Below are positions 11,523 to 23,686 of a DNA stretch of 64,000 nucleotides, in pieces. The stretch is from contig BCJX01000004.1 in NCBI GenBank assembly GCA_001600415.1, forward strand, positions 1,327,300-1,391,299, in the 5' to 3' direction. The notes beneath the pieces are model-generated. The model searched no databases, was not told where the DNA came from, and saw only the letters and a list, made by a program, of their open reading frames with translations. This DNA comes from Pascua guehoae (lineage: Eukaryota > Basidiomycota > Tremellomycetes > Trichosporonales > Trichosporonaceae). Numbering within the stretch: position 1 is the stretch's first letter; the number at the start of each line of letters is the position of its first letter. A program made the position numbers and the translations under genes.

Positions 11523-12954
11523 GGTGGTGTGGTCGGTTACACCCCGGATTTAGACAAGAAATACAGGTGGGCGCACGGTGTTGTGAATGATGAAAGTGGT
11601 GGAAAGAAGAACAAACAGGCAAAGGTGGATACGCTTAAGAACGGCGGTGGCGTTGGGTGTCGAGAGCAACCGGGGGGGGGGGGGGGGGTGACGACGACGA
11701 TCGTGACCAGTTGGAGTGGTAGTGGGATGATGGACGGCCGCCCGGTGGGTTACTGGTGGCCCCCGAGGTATCACGGGTTGGGAGGTTGAGCACGTGTGGA
11801 GGTGGTCCTCCGCTAGATCGGGTGGCCAATAGCCACTGGAGGGGAAGGGGGGGGTGAATGAACAAGACGTGGGAGAAAGAAAAGAAAAGGAGTGTGGAGA
11901 ATGGGTGTTTGTGTTGAAAATGAAGGGAAAGAAGAGAGGGGGAGGGAAAGAGACAGAGAATAGAACTGGCCAAGATGGGAAAGTTGGCCGTGGTGGCCGT
12001 GGTGGGTAGGTGTGGTCGAAAGGGAAAGGGGGTTGGAAACAGGCGGGGTACGAAGACCACCACTGCGGGAGTGGGTACCAAAAGTGGCATGTGTGCTTTA
12101 CTATTTGTAACGCGGGCGTGCGCCGTGCGGCTGCGCGGCGCAGCACCAGGGGTACGGGGGATGGTGGTGGTGTGCACACACCGTTTCTCTCCTTGTGCCT
12201 CGTATCGCATGTCTCGCGTCTCACAATATTATCTTGTCAAAGAGCGGTGCATCGCTGTATGGGCGGTGCAGGCTGTGCCCCCGTCGCCGAGCAACAACAA
12301 CCCAGTCGGCATCGCCGCAGAGGCACCCCTGGAGCGTGGGGCCTCTTCGCCAATCCAAGTGACGACCAAACATCCTGGCGGTGGGATGTGCCGGCGGCCA
12401 ACGAACGGGGGAAGGGGGGCGAGGGGGGCGGCTCGGCGGCGGCAGCGGCACCGAAAGGACCGTGAACCCTGACAAGAGTTCAAATAGACCCTGAATCTCC
12501 GATGCGCGTATCCGGATCGTATCCGCGTCGTCTCCCCCGGCGTCTTTGGCGATCTGACAAGCACTACCTTGGCACCTGTGCACCTGGGCTTGCGGCTTGC
12601 GGACAGAGCAGTGCGGTCCGTACATGCTACAAAAGGTGTCGTATTCTGTTCATCGACATGACGATTCATGACGCCGTCTGCTGGCTTGCTTTATTAACAA
12701 ACTGAACAACTCCAGTTCAGACATTCTCAAAGGGATGTCACCATCTCACCCGCCGCTGGCGAAGGAATTCAGGTACATCCGGCCTGCAGGCCGGGTCGCC
12801 TCGCGTGACCTTGAGTGCCAGCTTCTCGGCTGACATTGTGTCCTTCCCGCGTCTAGGACGTGCACCAGCTGGCCCGCTCACTCATCGTCGATATCTTTCT
12901 GCGGGCGGCCGTGGCGGCCGTAATATTGGCGCCTGCTGCCCCTCTCCATGTTTG
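11523..12954. other. intergenic, exchanger 5' leader/promoter
   Basis: Upstream of the exchanger. The minus strand is strongly pyrimidine-rich from 11530 to 12010, as in fungal leaders, with an 18-base G run at 11672-11689 (C on the transcript strand). Open frames here are low-complexity and I do not call any of them genes. 12230-12700 shows nothing I can assign. Confidence 0.5.
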
Positions 12955-12959
12955 TTGTC

Positions 12960-13430
12960 CGATCTGCCCTCGAGAAAGGGGGTCCGCCCCCGGCGGACCC
13001 CCCACCCCCTCGCTCGCTCCGCTCGCTCGCGGGTTGCGTCAGCTCGCGACGTATCTGCGACTCAAATTCCTTCCCCCGTACCGTAGCTACGTTATCTCTC
13101 AGTCAAATACCTTCCCTCGCACCCAGACGTAACGTCTTTGCGACTCGAATACCTTCCCTCGCACCGTAGCTACGTTATCTCTCAGTCAAATACCTTCCCT
13201 CGCACCCAGACGTAACGTCTCTGCGACTCGGATACCTTCCCTCGCACCGTACCTACCTTCAAATACCTTCCTTGGTACTGACATTACCTTCCCTCGCTCT
13301 GAAAAAGGGGGTCCGCCCCCGGCGGACCCCCCCCCCCTCGCTCGCTCGCTCCGCTCGCTCGCGGGTTGCGTCAGCTCGCTCGCTGCGCTCGCTCGCCTCT
13401 GAAAAACGGTGTCCGCCGGGGGCGGGCCTC
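12960..13430. repeat. GC hairpin repeats plus 83-nt tandem repeat
   Basis: Two copies of a perfect hairpin (11-nt arm GGGGGTCCGCC, CCC loop, complementary arm) lie at 12978-13002 and 13307-13331. Each is followed by a CGCTCGCTCCGCTCGCTCGC tract and GGGTTGCGTCAGCTCGC. A degenerate third hairpin begins near 13405. Between the first two copies, a unit of about 83 nt, containing CTACGTTATCTCTCAGTC and several ATACCTTCCCTCGCAC motifs, occurs about twice in full with partial copies. No coding signal is seen. It could be a small non-autonomous element or a local satellite. Confidence 0.8.
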
Positions 13431-14005
13431 CGTTTGACATCCGACCTCCGAACGCGGCTGCTGGTTCGAATCTCGACGAAGCCCCCGACGTGTAGGCGCC
13501 AGGGTCAGAGCAAACCCCCTGCGACGCGCGGCCGCGCTCGTAGTGAGCGACGGAAGAGTGGATATGAGGTCTCTTTTTGTACGTTCTTTCTATCTCAAGC
13601 ATGCTGTTGGGGTCTTCTTTTCGCTTGCTTGCGAACATTGTCCTGGGAGCAGTGTGGCGGAATCAGAGTTTGGAAGCAACCTCGCCCGTCAAATTGGCCT
13701 AGACCTCCACCTGCCCAATTCCTCCACCTAACCCAGGCCGAGCCCCACTGCACGTCACCACACGTCACCCAAACACGCCTCTGTTTCCATCGCATCCACC
13801 AAAGCTACCAACCTACCACCCCTTCCGCCCCTCCCTCTCACTCTCCCGTCGTCCATACTTTGTCTCCTTCTTGGTAACTTGCTACACACTAGCCCCTCAC
13901 TCACCAAATTTCCTCCTCTCGCCTCCCTCTCCCTCTCCCTACTCACCCCCTTCTCACACTCCCTTTCCCTCGATACACCCGCCACCCCCACCCACAATCC
14001 CCACA
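13431..14005 (+). promoter_or_regulatory. CT/CA-rich leader and promoter of the PARP-finger gene
   Basis: The plus strand becomes strongly C/T/A-rich from about 13720 up to the start codon at 14006, with CCCACAATGG around the ATG. This matches the pyrimidine-rich leaders of other genes in the window. No exon is seen upstream. Confidence 0.4.
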
Positions 14006-15485
14006 ATGGCCGGCTACCGCCTCGAGCTCGCCCCCTCGGCCCGCGCGGCGTGTAATGGCCCCAAGCCATGCAACGGTACCAAGATCCCCAAGGGCGAACT
14101 GCGGTTCGGCACGTGGCTCGACTTTGGCGAGCGCGGGAGCTTCAAGTGGCGGCACTGGGGATGTGAGTTGGGGATGCAGTTTGAGGGCGTGGAATGACAC
14201 GGAGGAAGTCGAGCAAGAGCGAGTTCGGAGGGCAAGGCGTGGCGTGGGCGGAGTCGAACAAGAGGGACCCCTGGTCGGGTGACCATTGGCGAGGGGACAG
14301 GCGACACAAAAGCCCAAGCGGATAGGCTGTGAGAGGGGATGAGAGATGTACAACAGTGGGAATAACGGCCTGGTGACGTCTGTTGATCCAGACCGAGCCA
14401 AGTCGCAACCTGCGCCCTCACGACCACCGCCAGAACCACCTTTGCTCACACCAGGCGTGACGCCGAAGATCATCGAGAACATGAAGGAGGGGTTTGACGA
14501 GCCCGACGAGCTGGACGGGTTTGAAGACCTCTCGTGAGTTGCAGTGGCCGAAAGTTGCAGCCCTGCAAATCGCAACTACGGCTGAGACGAAAGCTGCAAT
14601 TGCAACCATGTACATCCATTTCAGGCACTGACATGGCCGCAGCCCCTCGGACCAGGACAAGGTGCGCGAGGCATGGCGGGTCGGCCACGTGGACCCAGCC
14701 GACGTGCCCGAGTCAGCCAAGAAGCCCGAGTCGGACGAGGACGAGGAAGAGGACGACGAGCCCAAGGCCAAGAAGGCCAAGAAGGGCGGCAAGGCAGCCA
14801 AGGCCAAGGCGGACGCGTCGCCCAAGAAGGCTACGAAGAAGGCCCCCGCAAAGGCCGCGCCGAAGAAGGCGCCAGCGAAGAAGGCTGCACCAAAGAAGAA
14901 GGCCAAGGTGTGTAAACACTACACGGGCGGGGTAGACGACAACTGACGCGGACGCAGAAGGACGAGACGTCGGACGAGTCCGAGCCCGAGGCCGACTTTA
15001 GCGACGAGTCGGAGGCAAAGTGGAGCGCGTCCGAGAGCGAGGCCGAGCTGAGCGCGAGCTCGGACGACGACAAGCCCAAGCGCGGCAAGGCGAGTAAGAG
15101 CAAGGCCAAGGGCGCGAGCGCGTCCAAGAGCAAGAGCAAGGCCGCGGCCAAGAGCAAGAGCACGCGCGGCAAGAAGCGCTCTGCCGACGAGTCGGACGAC
15201 GAGTCCGACTTTGACGAGTCCGAGGACGAAAAACCAAAGGTGAGCGAAGAGGCGCGGTATGGGATGTTTGCTGACGAGCAGAAGCCCGCGTCCAGGGGCA
15301 AGCCAGCGTCAAAGGGCAAGCCCGCGTCAAAGGACAAACCCGCGTCAAAGGGCAAGCCGGCATCAAAGGACAAGCCTGCGTCGGGGGGCAAGGCGCCCTC
15401 GTCGTCGTCGTCGGCGGGCAAGAAGGACGCCGCGCCCAAGAAGCTCCCCAAGCGCCGCAAGATTGAGACGGACGAGAGCGAGTAG
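14006..15485 (+). CDS. PARP-type zinc-finger protein with Lys/Ser/Asp-rich tail
   Basis: Five exons (14006-14162, 14455-14533, 14643-14907, 14958-15239, 15282-15485) join in phase to about 328 residues. Residues 1-100 form a zf-PARP module: PSARAACNGPKPCNGTKIPK, then LRFGTWLDFGERGSFKWRHW, then Cys after the first splice, followed by the helical segment CVTPKIIENMKEGFDEPDEL and DQDKVREAW. Such fingers bind DNA strand breaks or nicks, and a nuclear role in DNA damage recognition is the natural inference. No PARP catalytic domain follows. Instead the tail alternates acidic SDE clusters with lysine blocks (histone-H1-like AKK/PKKA repeats) and a KPASKGK/KPASKDK repeat of six units in the last exon. 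It ends in a PKKLPKRRK nuclear-localisation-like motif. The N-terminus and all splice phases are convincing. Confidence 0.85.
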
Positions 15486-16311
15486 AGCTGGAGTGTGTGC
15501 CGTGTGGATAGGAGACGGGTGGGCGACGAGTGCCGACGAGTGGGAGGCGGGCAGGGTAGAGTGTGCTTATGTGGGTAGCGGACAGCGGGGAGCAGACAAT
15601 GGGGAGCACATGTGTAATGCAGGTGGGGAGGCTACTTGATATGAACAGCCGTTTGTGGCCATGGTCTGCAGCATGTTATTCAGTGTCTACATCTGTCCCA
15701 GTCCCCAGTCTAGAATACGCCACCTGGACAGTGCCTGGTCGACATCCACATACAGTCTCCCACACACCGTGGACTGTGTCGCAAGCGGCAGGGCACGCAA
15801 CACATCGCTGCCTCCCCACTGTGTACCTCTCCCCATCCTCCCATCAACGTCGACACCAACAATCCAGCAGCCCGCCACGAACCGAGTTGGCACCGCCACT
15901 GACATTTACGTCAGAGCTCATTCGCCCACCGCCACGACAGGAACGAGAGACGACTGATGCCCGTCCCTACTCGTTGCCGGCACACTGATCCATGCCTTGC
16001 GGTTCGGAACTGGTCGCTGGTCCTCTGCCCTCTTGGCAGTCTGCCCATGCACGACGGCACCCATACTCATGCTCGGACAACATTTGCGCTTCCTGCGTTC
16101 TTGATAGCGGAGACTGACGGCGAGTGCGGGCTTGGCTCATGGCGTTCACCGCGCCGGCTCGCAGCTCACCGCTCACTACTCTCCCACTGGGAGTTGCCTC
16201 TGCTCGCCGCCTTTGCTCGCTGCTGGTCGCATCCCCGTGCAATGATGCATGCTATGGCCCGGCGGCCTTTTACGCCTACTGCCTATGCCTAGCCTGCCAG
16301 TCTAGTGGCAT
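15486..16311. other. convergent intergenic region
   Basis: Between the 3' ends of the PARP-finger gene (+) and ATP20 (-). No coding exon or RNA gene is seen. Confidence 0.45.
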
Positions 16312-17631
16312 CTAGTGCTCCTTGACCTTGTAGCCGACGAGGTGGCGGCGGCCGATGATCTCGCCAATCTTGTAGATGCCGTAGGCCTCGACGCCCTGGG
16401 GGTGGGTCAGCGGGTAGACTCGGGTGGTAACTGGGGGTGGAGGTGCGGGAGAAGGGGGCGGGATTCTGGATTGCTATTCTGCGGTTCGGCGCTGCTGTTC
16501 GTAAACAGTGGCTAGAGGCAGGAAATGGGGTACACGCAAGAGATAGGACCCAAGTTGAATCAGTTGCAGCCCTAGCCACTGCCTCGGCCGCACGCGCGTC
16601 CGCGGCTCTCATTTCCCATTCCCTCACTCTCTCTCTCAACCGCCCACGCTCGCACTCACCGCAACAGCAACCTTGGCCCACTCGCCCGACGAAAACGCCT
16701 TGCTCCACCACTGCGCCGAGGTGCCGCGGGCAAAGATCTGGGCGTACGCGTTGGCCCACTGCGAGAGGCTCGTGGGGGGAGCGAGCTTCTCGGCCTGGTA
16801 GATCTGGCGGCAGAGCGAGGTGAACACGTTCCAGTTGTATGTCAGGGGTGCGCGGTAGGCTGTGGGTTAGCTTCTGAGCGTACACGAGCGGAGCGAATGG
16901 GCGCGGCGAGCACGAGGACGAGGGAGCGCGGGAGGGTTGGGAAGATGGGGCAGAGTTGGTTGGGCAGAGTCGGAGCGAACAGGAGTGGATTCGGTGGTCG
17001 GGGGGCTGGTCGCCGGTGGCTGATGCCACTCGGCCGTCACTGTCGCGCAGGCTGTGCGGAGAGCATGGGGGGACGAGAGATAGACAGAGTACGCAGGTGC
17101 GCGCGTCGTCATCTCATCCCCACCATGTAGGTTGCTCCTATTCTGGTGCGGTCGCACGCGAGCAGCCTTCGAGCCGCGCAGGTATGGCGCTGCCCGTCCA
17201 TCCTGCGCCGCTTACGGCCAGCCACCAGCCACCAGCAGCCAGCAGTGGGCAGGGGGCCAGCCCATCGCCTGCTCGTACTCTGTGCGTCACGACGACTTTG
17301 TCTCTCGTCATCCCCGTATTGCTGGACCCACAGCGCCCGGATACTCGACCCAAAGCCGTCTCCAGACCCCCTTGCCTCGTGCTCCCGACGCTCGCCTACA
17401 CTCGCGGCGGGACGGGGCGCAGCTTCCCCCGCCCCACCTTACCGCTCACTCACCACCAAGCATGCTTCCGACACGGTCGCCAACGGGTCCGGCCACCTTC
17501 TTAAACGCCGCCTGGCCCTGGTTGACAAAGTTGGACGCCTGGTCGACGGCCTTTTGGACGTTGGGGTTGGCCGAGGTCGAGTTGGCGCGGCGGCCGAGCG
17601 CGCGGGCGGTCGAGGCAATCTGGGGGCGCAT
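16312..17631 (-). CDS. ATP20: mitochondrial F1Fo ATP synthase subunit g
   Basis: Three exons (17631-17454, 16859-16660, 16395-16312) encode about 153 residues. Subunit g sits in the inner membrane at the dimer interface of ATP synthase and supports cristae shape rather than catalysis. The N-terminus MRPQIASTARALGRRANS is basic and Ser/Ala-rich, as in a mitochondrial presequence. YRAPLTYNWNVF, QIYQAEKLAPPTSLSQW and SSGEWAKVAVAGVEAYGIY form the conserved core. The C-terminus KIGEIIGRRHLVGYKVKEH is the hallmark single-membrane tail with a glycine-containing helix. Length fits the fungal family. It is transcribed away from PHO88, with which it shares a roughly 750-bp intergenic promoter region. 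Confidence 0.92.
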
Positions 17632-18386
17632 CGTGGACGAGTCGGGGGAGGGAGAAGGAGAGGGGGGAGAGAAAGGAAACGACGACGGACGAGGGACAAC
17701 GGGGAGGAGCGAGAAGGAGAAGGAGACGGGCCAGGGGCGGAGATGGGATGCTCGGTGAGAATGGTGCGTCGGAACAGTCGGGGCAGGACACTGGCCAGGC
17801 GGCCAGGCAGGCGGAAGCTTCAGCCTGCCCTGCCTGTTGCTGCCTGCCTGCCTGCAGCTGCAGCCTGCCTGCACCCGAGGCTATCGCTGGGCCTTGCCTT
17901 GCCTTGGCTGGATGGGCTGGCGGGCGGAGGTAGTGAGGGCCGGCCGGCAGTCTGGAGGCCGTGCCTGGATTCGAGAGCGAGCACGCGATGGCTTTAATCC
18001 CGAGAGTGTGGCACTTTTTTTTTTCCACCACGATCAGATCCAAAGGGCAAAGGGGATCGGTAGGATATGCACCACATGGCCCGGGCCGGAGGTGCTACAG
18101 TACAGTAGATGGTTTAGCCTGGCAGTGGCAGCCTGCGCTAGCCTGTAGCCTGGGTGGTGGTGGCTGACGGACGCCGCGCGCGCGTGTGGCCGCATGGCCA
18201 GATGCGCTGCGCCATTCGACGTGGCCGCCGTACGTGGCCGGCCGTGGCCCATGGCCCGGTCCAAACGCGCGTTGCATCAACTAACTGTAACCACTTTTTA
18301 TCTCTACAACCTCCGACTTTAACGTCTCTACGTCCACGTCCTTGCTCGCCGTCTGTCCGACCCCGCCCCGCACACTCGTTTCCGAA
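17632..18386. promoter_or_regulatory. shared divergent promoter region of ATP20 and PHO88
   Basis: Head-to-head region. It holds a purine-rich stretch next to ATP20 (17640-17745), a CTGC/GCCTGCCTG-rich patch (about 17775-17875) and a TACAGTACAGTA motif near 18096-18108. No exon is seen. Confidence 0.4.
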
Positions 18387-19879
18387 ATGAACCCCGCATT
18401 CACCAACCTCGCCGTCTCGCTCGGCGCCATGCAGAGTGAGTAGACACGCAGCAAGCACCAAGTTTGGGCAAAGGTTGGACATCACGCGATCTTGCTCCAC
18501 CCGACACTTTACCTGTGTCGCGGGTTGCCACGCTGCGGTCATGCCTCCGACGTAGGACTGGGGCAAGCCACTGGGGCCACTGGGGCCGCTGGGCATCATC
18601 CTCGTCAACACTGCGCTATGCGGGGATGCTGTGCGGCTTCCTCCACGGCTCCAGTGTGCTCACTCCACGCCCACGTACTCTCCCCTTGCTCACATACTGT
18701 ACTTGAACCACCACAACTAACATCGCAGTTGCGCGCCGGCTGCCGACCGAGGACCCCCAGGTCGTCTTCTACCTCCGCTGCGGCTACATTGGCGCCCAGG
18801 TCCTCTCGTTTGCCATCTACTACTACATTACGATCAAGATTCGCCAGAAGAACGACCTCAAGGTCATCAAGTATGTCCAGCCCAAGTCGCCCATGGTGAG
18901 TATATTGTTCTACACGTTGCAAGAGAGGCTGGATGTGGGACGTGGTCACCTCCACGACTACGGTGTGGCGAGGCAGCCGGTTCCGACAACCGCAAAGTCT
19001 CCACAGGCCCAGCAGCGAGCGGAAAGCCGCCAGACACCCCCACTCACACCCGCAGAACCCCGACTCCAAGGACGAGCTCGTCACGACCACGGTGCGCGAC
19101 TACGACCTCGCCGAGACGTCCAAGGCCATCAAGGGTCTCTTCACCGGTATTGCCTTTATGGGTTTCCTCCACCTCTACATGGGCTACATTCCTCCTGTGA
19201 GTATATGTGTTGGAGCGGGTTGCAATGCGAGGTCACGCGAGCGGACGAGTCGGCGTGCGGTCGTCCGCTGTGGCGCGTGGCGATGTCGCGTTGCTGTGTT
19301 GGTGTGTTGTGCGGCTTGCGAGCATTCCGAGGCCGAAGAGTCGCCCCGACGGTGACGAGGTAGCTCGTCACACTGGTGGCTGAGGTCCCCGTCCCGTGGG
19401 TGCCGGACGCGGGCGACAGAAGGGGGCCACGAAACAGACGACGACGGAGATGCAGAGAGGCGCGGTGCGCGTCTCGCATCTCTAAAGTGCGGGTCTGTCC
19501 GTCGTTTTTGTCGCGCGGGACGTACCGGCCGCCGATCTGCGTTCCATCTCGGCTACCACTTGCTCTCTTTCCCTGCGTTCCCCTTCGCATGACACAGCAC
19601 CAGTCCAAGCCTCAACGACCCCCTCCCACCGCCCCGATCCCCAGCACACCCACTAACCCGCCCCAGCTCTTCGTCCAGGCCATCACGACCCTCAAGGCGA
19701 CCCTCGAGTCCAACGAGGCCAAGCTGCACATCTGGAACTCGAAGCCCGAGGGCCCCCTCGCGCGTCCCTTCAAGGCCGCCCCCGGTCTCATGGAGCAGCT
19801 CACTGGCGGCGCCGGCGGCCCCCAGACGGACGCGGCCAGCATCAAGGCCGCCGAGAAGCAGGGCGCAAAGGCCGAGTAG
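18387..19879 (+). CDS. PHO88: PHO88/SND3 ER protein
   Basis: Four exons (18387-18435, 18729-18895, 19056-19196, 19667-19879) join in phase to about 189 residues. PHO88/SND3 is an ER membrane protein of the SRP-independent (SND) targeting route, first found through phosphate uptake. The start MNPAFTNLAVSLGAMQ and the block RRLPTEDPQVVFYLRCGYIG are characteristic. The middle helix QVLSFAIYYYITIKI and GLFTGIAFMGFLHLYMGY are the membrane segments. FVQAITTLKATLESNEAKLH and the short Gly/Ala/Lys tail complete the family pattern. The third intron (470 nt) is long for this genome. Assignment is confident. Confidence 0.93.
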
Positions 19880-20424
19880 ATCCTGTACCGATAGCGAGTG
19901 TCGACGAGCGTCGGCGAGCGTTGAGCGGTGTTGTAGTGACGGGGCGTTGTGGGTGGGTGTGGGGTTCTGGAGCGGTGAGCGGCAACGGCGAGCTGTAACT
20001 CGCGGTCGCAGCCGGCCACGCCGGTCCCGTTCGCCCACCCCTATACCCCAGCACCCGCCATGCCGCACCTGTTCGGTCTGTCCGGCGCGACGATAGAGTT
20101 GGATGCATCTGGTAAACAGTGTCCGAGATGGAGCTGGGAAGCGAGAGGAGTGGCAGAGGCCCGAGGCGGCGAGACGGGCGCTCGACTGACGAACCTTCTG
20201 CCCAACCTGACCAGCCGACAGTGGGACCAGCGGTGAGACTCCGACTAAGCTGATAAATGGCGACTCTTACGATGTAGGATCGCAACAAACCCGAGCCCAC
20301 CGACGACGACGACCACCGCGGGACCACCGGAACGCCCAGCTGCAATGCACACCATACATGCCATAACAAATCACCGTCCATGCCCAACCCACCCATCCCC
20401 CACCTCTCGCCCCTCACCACAGCC
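19880..20424. other. convergent intergenic region
   Basis: Between the 3' ends of PHO88 (+) and RUD3 (-). The plus strand is C-rich after 20330. No supported coding exon is seen. Confidence 0.45.
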
Positions 20425-20869
20425 TCACCTCCCCAACGCCTCCTGCAGGCCAAAGCTCGGCTTCCGCCCCCGTCCCTGGGCCACCACGGCGTCGAGACTA
20501 TGTACGCCGACGCCGCTCGTGCTGCTCGACGAGCTCATGGCGCGCGCGCCGCGTGCCTGTGGCGAGGCATAGAGCGCCGGGGTGGTCGCGCCGCTCGCGG
20601 GCGGCGAGGGCGAGTACATGCCCGACGCTGTGCCCGAGTGCGAGTGGCCGCCGGGGGAGCCGCTGCCGGTGGCTTGGGATGAGGAGGGGCGGGAGCGTTC
20701 GGCGCCCTGCGAGGCTTCTTTGAGGAGGAACTCGACAAAGAGGTTGGAGAAGGACTGGGGTTAGCGGCGGAGGGCGGGGGGCGGCCGGGGGGTCCAGTGC
20801 CCATTCGGAGGTGTACTGCGGGAACTGGGGTTAGCGGGGGTACGGGTGCGGAAACGACGTGGGGCGCCT

Positions 20870-20925
<56 letters not shown>

Positions 20926-23686
20926 AGGGGAGGACAAGAGGAAAGGGGGCACGAAGGGAGAGACGGGGCGTGAGAAGGACAGGGCATAGCTGTGAGGGGT
21001 TACGGAGGGAATGGTTGAAGACGGTAGAGGAGGTAGAGGAGGCTGGCCAGGGGGGGACGACAGGGAGGTAGATGAGCGGCGCGTGGAGTTATACAATAAC
21101 ACGCCTGTGCCGAGCAGCGTTGCAGGCAACAATACGACCGCCACCAAGCGTCCCCCATATACTAGCCAGGCCTCGCAGTCTTCCCGTCCCATTCGTAGCC
21201 GCCACTGCGTCCACCCCACATCCATGTCCCGCGACCAGCACCGAGACACGACTCGACTCACCTCATTCATCGCCTCGTCCTCCTCGTTGCGCTGCTCCTT
21301 TGGCGCACTGCTCTTCCGCCTCGGGACGGGCGCACGCTTCTGGCTGCGCTGGAGGCCTGCGCGTTCGCGCTCATTGTCGTCCCATCCGAGCACGGTCGAG
21401 AGGAGGGAGAGCATCTCGAAGCGCTTCGTGTCGCCGCGCGAGGTGGAGAGGAAGGCGAGGAGGACGTTTGTGACGAGTCGCCTGGGTGTGAGTGGGTGGG
21501 GGCCAGGAGTGGAAGAGAGTGGAGTGAGAGTGAATGGTCTGGTGGATAGGGTTGGGTTGGAAAGGGGGAATGAATGGTGCCTCTATCCCTTTGGTAGGGT
21601 AGACAGTGATGACAGACTTCAAGGGAGGGCTGCGAGGTGCACCGCGAGCGAGCAAGACCATTGTAGAGGGGCTGCACAGTGGCCCAGAAGAGGACGACAG
21701 ACCACTGCCATATCGCCACAGACGACAGGTACCAGGAACAGACGAGATCAGACGGGGTCCCACGTACCGGTCGACATTGTTATCCGACGTGTTTTTGCGC
21801 AGCCGGCGTAATGCCTCTGTGAGGTGCTCGTTGTTGACGACGGCTGGAGTGTCAGTGCGGGGCAAGAGTATAGTGGCTCCGCGGGGGGGGGTTCTCAATG
21901 GCCGACCGGGCGTGACAGTTGCGTGGAGCTCCGCGGCGGGGCCACGCTCTTTGTACCGTGGCACCCTTGGTATGCCCGCTCGTCTGGGCCGGCATGCTCG
22001 AGATGGTGGGTAGTAGCCGGCCCTACCACACTCGTGCGAGGCCAAGCAGTCAAAGCCAGTCCCGAGTCTGACCAGCCAGACTTCTATTTTGGCCTGCGGT
22101 ATACCGCAGCCCTGCCCCACGCCTGTCCGACCAAACGCGGCCGTGACGTCCCGCCTACGCCGTCGCCAAAGCTCCCACCCACTCGGAACTGCAGCAGTGC
22201 ACACCCAGACTCACCATCATGCCTCAACTTTGCAATCACGGCGTTTTTATCCTTTAGCTCCTTTTCAAGCACGCTCAGGCGCCCCGCGTCCGTCGCGAGG
22301 CTCGTCAGCTCGCTCTCGGCGTTGGCCGCGCGCAGCTTGTACTCGCTCAGCTGGGCGGCGGCGAGCTTGAGCTGCCCCTCGAGCTCGGCTGTGGCCTGGT
22401 GCAGTTCAGAGTCCTTTGCTGGGGAGTCAGTGTCGTGTGCGTTGTGCAAACAGGAGGGCCGGGGGGTGTGTGTGCGCACGGAACCTGGACAGCCTGTGGA
22501 TGTCCACAAGGTCACCGTCGTTGACTGGGGCAGGCCGTCTGGCAGTAACGAATGCACTGCGGTACACGCCTGGGGCATGGCGACACAGCCGGAGGGGAGC
22601 GTCCGCCGCTCTTGGTAGGTGCTAACGCTCTTCCGTTGCCCGAGCTGCGCCAACGCTCCGATGCCTGGGGCTGCGCTATGCCAACACTCCAGCATCTCGA
22701 GACCCCACCGCTGGGTGTATTCCTACCCCCCCTCTCATCCACTCACCCTCTTGGAACTCGCTGAGCACCTCCTGGAGATTCGCCGCCCTCTCTTGCTCGG
22801 CCCGGAGCTCATCCGCCGCGCGCTCCCACTCGCGCCTGCCGTCGCGCTCGCGGCGCTCGATCTCGTGCATTTCGTCCTCTGCAGTCTCGCGGCGCTCGCG
22901 CTCGCGCGCCGCCTCGGCCTCCCACTCTTCGCGCTCGGCGCGGAGCCGCTCCATTTCGCCGCGGAGCTCGCGCATCTCGCGCGTGAGCGACAGCACGTCC
23001 GAGCTGCTGCTGTCGCTCTGGGACCGGAGCTGCTGGAGCTGTGCAGACAGCGACGCAGACTCTTCGCTCGCGGACGAGAGCTCGGCGCGCAGTGTCGCCA
23101 CTGTTGTGCTGAGCGACTCGTTGTCGGTCGTTAGTGAGGCGATCGCGGCTTCCCGTCGGTCGAGCTCTTCCTGTCTCGTCAGCGTCGGGAGCCATTGTGC
23201 GGGTGCGGTTGTGTGCCCGTGTGCAGGCACGTGTAGGCATATGCAGGGGGGAACATGCAGTGGACAACCTCTGTGACTCGCGGATACGCCGATACGAAAC
23301 CCCCGACACGAGCTCGGACATCCGAGCCATACCCCTGCCCCACAACCCCACTCCGCCGCCGAGCTCCTGAACTACAACCAAAACCAACACCCCCGCCACC
23401 AAAACCCCCCATGCACACCAGCACAACTCACGGCATCCTCCTTGAGCTTTTCGCCGAGCGTATTCCGCATCGCCGTGAGCTTGCCCAAGAGCGAGCGGTA
23501 CTGGTGGCTGAGGTGGTCCTTTTCGGCTCGTGTGCGCTCGAGCTCGGCCTCGAGCGACCCGGGCGTCCCTGTCCGTGGCGGGAGTTCGCTCGAGGCACGC
23601 GGCGACAGCGCCGCGGGGGACAGCACGCCGCTGCTCCCCGACGACGGGCCGGGCCCCGCCTCGGCCCCGTTGGTGTGTGTGCTCAT
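20425..23686 (-). CDS. RUD3: RUD3/GMAP-210-like golgin with GRAB domain
   Basis: Six exons (23686-23432, 23170-22747, 22418-22215, 21843-21768, 21481-21262, 20754-20425) join in phase to about 502 residues. Golgins of this type tether vesicles at the cis-Golgi and bind Arf through the GRAB domain. After a Gly/Ser/Pro N-terminus, residues about 45-290 are an uninterrupted coiled coil (ELERTRAEKDHLSHQYRSLL; then blocks rich in Glu, Arg, Leu). Residues about 295-365 hold the GRAB signature: NNEHLTEALRRLRKN, RLVTNVLLAFLSTSRGDTKR and FEMLSLLSTVLGWDDNERE. The last exon, SFSNLFVEFLLKEASQG, is followed by a Ser/Gly/Pro tail. The last intron (21261-20755) contains a 55-base G run (C on the transcript). 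RUD3 and DHHC start codons face away from each other across about 540 bp. Confidence 0.88.
20870..20924. repeat. poly-G homopolymer (55 nt) in the last RUD3 intron
   Basis: An uninterrupted G run on the plus strand, therefore poly-C in the RUD3 pre-mRNA, about 115 nt upstream of the acceptor at 20755. The exact length is uncertain, since assemblers handle such runs poorly. Confidence 0.9.

Noticed and set aside
12229..12669. 146-residue minus-strand ORF
   Set aside because: Arg/Gly/Pro-rich composition from GC-rich DNA, no family motifs and no splice context.
13460..13485. tRNA T-arm-like GGTTCGAATCTCGAC
   Set aside because: The stem around the loop has only about three of five pairs, and no acceptor, D or anticodon arms can be found on either side.
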